Shown: one piece after another, positions 58,996 to 64,000 of the stretch
Layout of the letters: the number at the start of each line of letters is the position of its first letter
Position numbering within the stretch: position 1 is the stretch's first letter
Assembly: GCA_036320915.1 (NCBI GenBank)
Contig: JAXBDG010000008.1
Coordinates: 2,046,001 to 2,110,000, forward strand
Direction of reading: 5' to 3'
From: Linnemannia elongata
Lineage: Eukaryota; Mortierellomycota; Mortierellomycetes; Mortierellales; Mortierellaceae
DNA: 64,000 nt
Notes under the pieces: model-generated
What the model saw: the letters and a program-made list of their open reading frames with translations, nothing else
What the model was told of the DNA's origin: nothing
Database searches by the model: none
Made by a program: the position numbers and the translations under genes

Positions 58996-61826
58996 CAGGA
59001 ACACAAACAGAAAAAATAGATAAACATAACGCGGTGGTTGGGGGAAATTCAAAACAGAATTAGTTAGCAGGAGGCTAGGGGGGAGGGGCAAGACGACAAG
59101 GCGGAAAAAGCTGGACAGAAGAAGGACCAGTGTCTTGCAAAGAAAAGAAAAGGAGGGTTAAGGTTGGGCACCTCAGACACCAAATCTGCCGCCTCCCATT
59201 CAAAACACACACACACCAGCCTTGGCGGAGTGAAGACCTTGATAAGGAAGGTAGGGGGTGATACGATAGATAGAAGAGCAAAACGTTTCTATGGGTGGGA
59301 TGAAAAAGTGGAGAAGGGAGTCAAAGATCTCAAGAGAGGCCTAACGCTTCCAAGACAAAGAAGAACAGTAGAGGCATTGGCAAGGCTTTTTTTTTTTTTT
59401 TTTTTTTTTTGCCTCTCTCCAACCAATACAGAAAAAAAATAGTCTGGAGGTGAATGTGAGGAGTTGGATCTTCTACTGGGAAGGAAACTACGGACATTTC
59501 TTCATGATCTTTGTGTTTCTCCTCCTTCAATGACCTACTCTAGCTCACTTGGCGGGTAAAGAAAACGAGGGTAAGGAGGAAGGTGGGATGATAACTCAGC
59601 TCAGGCACACATCTGACTGGCAGAAAGTCAAATGTAATGCTCGCGGAGAATAGAAAATCATTTTAAGTAAACGCCCAATCATGTCGTGTGCGGTGGATCA
59701 ACCGCACCCATTTTTTATTTCCTATGGTTGCCTGATGCCATGGGGTATGCTTGCATCGCTGGTAGCTGGCCGATTGAAAAAAAGCAATACGGGTAACTCG
59801 GTCATCACGCCTCTCCCAAATCAGGCAGGATGAAAGGGAGGGAACGGTTCAGCGTGGGTTGCTGTGGTGTTGAAGATTGCAGGTGACTAAGGTGATAAGG
59901 TGATTTTCATGGGAGTAAAAAGTGGCGTATGTGACCTGTGAGTGGGAAAAGTGGGTCAAGTTTGTTGCATGCATTTAGGAATGGGACCTGTATCTTTGGA
60001 TGGGGTGAGGTGAGAAAAACTGAGGGTCTGTTTGTTCGATCGACAGAATGATACCCCAACTGGGAAGTTATGTTTTGCAGGTCCAGGTGCCCTTTGGATT
60101 TCTTTTGGACCAGTCGGCTGTTCATGCCGAGAGTGAGGGAGAGAGAGAGAGAAAGTAAGTGAGCACGGATATGACGACAACGACGGAGTAAATTGCAGGT
60201 TTTCTTTCTTCACTTTGGAGATACGAGCAAGACTGCATGCATGCAGACTGACAATTGCTCACCTTTTCTGTCGCCATCCTCTCTCTCTTACAATAGTCGA
60301 TTTTGCTGTCTATGTATATGTCTATGTCTGGCGTTGCCGATCGATCCACACCCGTTAGCTGCGCTATAGCTATAACGGTCTCTCTTACTTAGGACACGGG
60401 GCACTTTTTTCCAGAGAGACTGGAGTTAATTGGTGTGGGTTCATCATGCAAAATGCAAGGCCTGTGTCTGTTTGTGTCAACAAAACAAACTAACAAACAA
60501 TGGCAGGAGGAAGGATATTCATTCAGCCCCGAAGAAAGTAATATATTTTTCGAGAAAAGGCCAGCTCTTTCCTTTCGATCGGGCTGGCTACCTTTGGAGG
60601 AAGGGGTACGAGAGATACGACCGTTTTGCCTCGACCACTGACGCATTGATGCAGTTTTGTTTATTCAGTTCGAATGAATACAAAGCAAACAATGATTTGA
60701 AATGAAAGGCAGGGACAAGGAAAAAAAAATAAAAAAAAAGGTTTTCCCCAAAGGTTTACTCACAGCCAGCAAACTCTCGTTTACTGTTGTTGATTTGTGT
60801 GGACTTTTAGGCAATGTGAGGATGAACAAATCACAGCTCGTATTCAAAAAAAGAAAAGAACTAACTGGAAAAAACTTTCTTCAAGAGCTTTTTCAAGAAA
60901 ATAGATAGGGCAGGACGAAGAATAGGAGATCGGGCGGTATCAACCTCTAGGCAAAGTGCGACTAGAAAAACGACGATAGGCAGGAAAAAGGAGATGAGCG
61001 ACAAAGGGGGTATAGAGAGGAAAGAGTAGATGAGATTGGAATAAGCACACATTGCGGCTTTCAGTAACAAAAAAGGAAAACCAGATCTGTAGCTAATGAA
61101 GGACTCTATCTCCTTATTGATCGTGCTGCAACAAGAATGCTCATTTCTCTTCGTTTCTTGTTCATTAAACACCCAATGAACCGTTTTACTTTCGCTATCT
61201 ATGAGTTTTTTGTCTCCGAGGAGAGTCCATGGTATCGTATCCCCTTTCTTCTTCTAATCTCTCCCTTAACTCTCTTTGGGGTGTGTGGAATAGAGTAAGT
61301 GTGTGGATTGGATGAGACCTTTATTGGCTCGCTTGCTAGCGTTGGTGGGCAACCACATTGTTCGCTGGCTTGGCAACGAGAGTACCGGGTGGCTGGCGAG
61401 ACAATCAATTATTCAGGGAGGAACATGTTCAGCTAGCCAGCTTCAGTAAGCCAGATTCAGTTCAGTCAGCCAGTGTCCAAGTTCAGACGGACGGAAGACA
61501 AAATGCGGCCTTTTTCTCTGGGTGGTCTCAGGTTGTGAGCTGAGCGGAAGAGGGGGAGACGAACGAGTGAAAAATGAATGAACCATATCAGGTAGACACG
61601 TCAGTCAGGTCGTGCGGAACAGGTTGAGCTATCAATTAGAGAACAAGGCCCATGGTGGTTCAAACTGTGGTAGATAAGCGGTGGTAGAGGAGAGGCAAAG
61701 TCGAGGATGGAGATGACTACGGACGGAGGCTGAAGTGTGGAGTTGAGGCACAGTCATTTTTCTTTGTTCGTTTCTGTTCGTTATCATCGAGTGATATGTG
61801 ATCGTTGAGTTGACTGATTAGAGAAT

Positions 61827-61828
<2 letters not shown>

Positions 61829-61859
<31 letters not shown>
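61829..61859. repeat. Poly(T) run, 31 nt
   Basis: Uninterrupted T31, about 100 nt upstream of the TATA box at 61956. Confidence 0.85.
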
Positions 61860-61863
<4 letters not shown>

Positions 61864-61955
61864 GAAGAGATATCAGTTACACTTGACTGACTGATAGGGA
61901 ATGAATACAAAAGTCAATCAGTCGGACATTTCTCTCTCTTCTTTGACATAGCTCG

Positions 61956-61963
61956 TATAAAAG
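61956..61963 (+). promoter_or_regulatory. Orphan TATA box with pyrimidine-rich leader
   Basis: TATAAAAG followed by GCGGCGCCACTCCCCGCAC, a T run and about 300 nt of C/T-rich sequence (to about 62275), then CAACAG/GTAACG. The arrangement matches leaders of other genes here. No coding exon is recognisable before 64000, so the gene body probably lies beyond the window. Confidence 0.5.
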
Positions 61964-63124
61964 CGGCGCCACTCCCCGCACTTTTTTTTTTTCTCATTTC
62001 TTGTTTTTGTTCTTTGTACTCCTTTACCTTTTCTGCTGTTTGCCCTCTCTACCCTTTGCACCACCATCCCTCCCTCTCTCCTCGACACACAGACTCAACG
62101 GCTTTCTCCTCTTTTTCCCTCTCTCTCCCCTTCTTTCTATCTCTTCAGCACCTACCACCCCCTTCCACCACCCCCACACTCCTCTTTTCTCTCTCTTTCT
62201 TTCTCGTCTTTATCATACACACTCACGTCATATCCTATCCTTTTACAACAACTCTCTCTCCTTCTCTTTTTTGTCAACAGGTAACGATCTCTACCGTCAT
62301 CCTTCACTTTCAATACTCACTCTTCGTTTACTATCACAGTAAACTGTTTTATGGGAGGCGGAACAAACAGCAACTACCAGCAACGAAAAAAAAAAAAAAA
62401 AAAAGCAAAAAAAAGTTTTTTTTGCTATTGTGCTCTTTTTCGTTTCCTCGTCTTCCAAAGTAAAAAATTTCTCTCCCTTATCTTTCACACTCCATTCCCG
62501 TATGCTTGCTTATGCTGCTGCGTCTCTCCCTCCTCTCCCGTTTATCTGTGTTGGCCAACCTTAGAACTCTCTTCACGTTTGTTTGTTGTCTTTTTTCATC
62601 TCCTTTTTTTTCTATAACGAAAGGGTGTACGATGTATGAGAACCAATCAATCATTGATGTTCTGGCTTGATCTGATCACCTCAGTCATCTCTCTTTTCTC
62701 GCTCTTTTGGAAATACTTTCTTTTTCTTATCATTGCATCCTACCATCCCATCCCACCTCGTTTCTCACGCCCTTCTCCACATCCTTCGGCATGTTGGACA
62801 GTAGCATAAACTACTTTACGATTCGCCGTTTGTTTGTTTAACTTTTTTTTTTTTTTTTTTTGTGTGCACGATCCATCCCTTTGGAAGAAGGACGCACGGG
62901 AGGGGAAAAAACCCCACCTGTGTATTTTTTTCTTCTTTTTCTTTCCCTTTAATCAACCGTCAAAACAAGCATCGTTGATGTTTGTATGGCAAGGGTGTGC
63001 GATCTATTCTATATATATGTTCCCTTCTTATCTCCTTTGAGTTTGGTGGGTGTTATCTTTTTTGTCCTCCCTTGCACTTGTTTGTTTTTCTTTGTGTCTC
63101 CGGTGCTTTTTAAAATGGCTGGGA

Positions 63125-63163
<39 letters not shown>

Positions 63164-64000
63164 AGCCAAGGAGAGAAAGGGGGGGATGGATGCACAAAGG
63201 AAAAGAAAAAACAGACTACCAAAAGTGGACTGTGTTACTGTACCAAAGCACGGAAAAACAAGGGGATGGTCAAGGCGTTTATCTCTTTCTCGTCCTCTTT
63301 CTTTTTTTTTTTACTTTGACCCCACTGAACACACGTACCCCTGCTTGACCACCAAAGGGAAAAGCCCTCTTTCATGCATACACACACCCCTGTCTCCTTT
63401 TTCTTTGCGGTCTGTCTCTCTTTTCATCCTCGGCTCTCATTGTCCTTTTTTTCCTCAAGAACCATAATACCCAACAATGCGTCCTACGCTATACCCATCA
63501 ACCACCACCATTACAAACCATTAAAACCATCTACGCAAATACCACACGAACCATCTTTCACCCCTGTTACCCCACAACTTTTTTTTTTTTTTTTTTTACC
63601 GTCGGACCCAACATGCCTTTGTCAACATCCTATGGTTCGAGCCCATCATTGGCCTTTTTGCAAGCTGTTACTAGGCAACTGGCTTACCCTCTAGAAAATC
63701 GCTCTTCTTCTTCCTAATCACCCTGGTCCATTTCCACGTTTCTCACACCCTTGTTGATCTCTCTCATCTCGTCTCATCTCTCCTCCTCCTCCTTCACCCC
63801 AACCGACTCTTTTTTTGTTACTTGTGCGTGCACCCTGACCTGGATCAAAGTCGTTCTTTGTTGATTATTGTTCTATTCATCGGATGCACCATTTGCTTTC
63901 GCACACTGTGTTTGTTTATGTTGATGTGAACGGGCCCTTTTTTCTTTTTCTTAGGATGTCATGAGGTCTATTTGCCCGTAACCATAAACACCCTCTTTCT
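61964..64000 (+). other. Probable long 5' leader/intron of a gene beyond the window
   Basis: The plus strand stays T/C-rich over most of 2 kb, with an A33 run at 63127-63159. Short frames such as the one beginning MGGGTNSNYQQR (62351) run straight into lysine from an A tract and are not convincing. No domain seen. Continuation to the right is inferred from the promoter and the strand bias. Confidence 0.35.
63127..63159. repeat. Poly(A) run, 33 nt
   Basis: Uninterrupted A33 in otherwise T/C-rich sequence. Confidence 0.85.

Larger units (their letters stand above)
57265..61955. other. 4.7-kb region without a recognisable gene
   Basis: No frame has domain-like sequence or plausible spliced structure. 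Features seen: an A-rich stretch of A runs broken by T at about 58627-58700, T27 at 58969-58995, T24 at 59387-59410, T31 at 61829-61859, and short GA-rich stretches near 60130-60160. Possible lncRNA or regulatory DNA for the promoter at its right end; that is inference. Confidence 0.45.

Noticed and set aside
63630..63655. tRNA-like GGTTCGAGCCC segment
   Set aside because: A 4-bp T-arm can be drawn but there is no matching acceptor stem, anticodon arm or D-arm upstream.

Overview
The window looks like nuclear DNA of a filamentous, early-diverging fungus. My best guess is a Mortierella-like lineage, but that is inference from gene content and style, not a search. The evidence is spliceosomal introns in almost every gene (most 50-250 nt, GT...AG), AATAAA-type polyadenylation signals, a fungal NADPH-oxidase regulator (NoxR/p67phox type), a TOK-type potassium channel, a KilA-N/APSES-type transcription factor and a GPR107/PTM1-like membrane protein. 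I found no tRNA, rRNA, CRISPR array or recognisable autonomous transposon. Exon models below were joined by hand. Reading phase agrees across every splice join, and the joins restore family motifs in the recognised genes.

Layout: (1) 1-5.1 kb: the 5' part of NDUFAF7, then GPR107/PTM1-like (+) and NUBP1/Nbp35 (-). (2) 5.8-9.3 kb: a BET double-bromodomain protein (-). (3) 10.4-15.0 kb: U2AF1 (+), Cdt2/DTL (-) and a WW/glycine-rich protein (-). (4) 15.3-19.3 kb: a very large TOK-type K+ channel (-). (5) 20.0-28.8 kb: three tandem, same-strand copies of an M32 (Taq-type) metallocarboxypeptidase gene with identical intron positions. (6) 29.8-34.4 kb: a C9orf85-like zinc-ribbon protein (+), TRIP4/Rqt4 (-) and a class I sirtuin (+). 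(7) 34.6-41.6 kb: a 1,672-residue regulator with an N-terminal winged helix, two KilA-N/APSES-like domains and polyQ, split by a 1.8-kb intron. It is divergent from NoxR (43.8-47.1 kb, +) across a 2.2-kb shared promoter. (8) 47.9-57.3 kb: a Q-rich protein (-), an intronless HP1 protein (-), SYF2 (-) and METTL26 (+). (9) 57.3-64.0 kb: no convincing coding gene, but a TATA box plus pyrimidine-rich leader near 61.96 kb that probably starts a plus-strand transcript leaving the window.

Most genes are unrelated housekeeping functions: splicing (U2AF1, SYF2), chromatin (BET, HP1, sirtuin), replication licensing (Cdt2), Fe-S assembly (NUBP1), respiratory complex I assembly (NDUFAF7) and ribosome quality control (Rqt4). 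The parts most likely to be new are the M32 peptidase array, the winged-helix plus double-KilA-N regulator with its long intron, a near-perfect 25-bp hairpin upstream of the C9orf85-like gene, and the orphan promoter at the right end.
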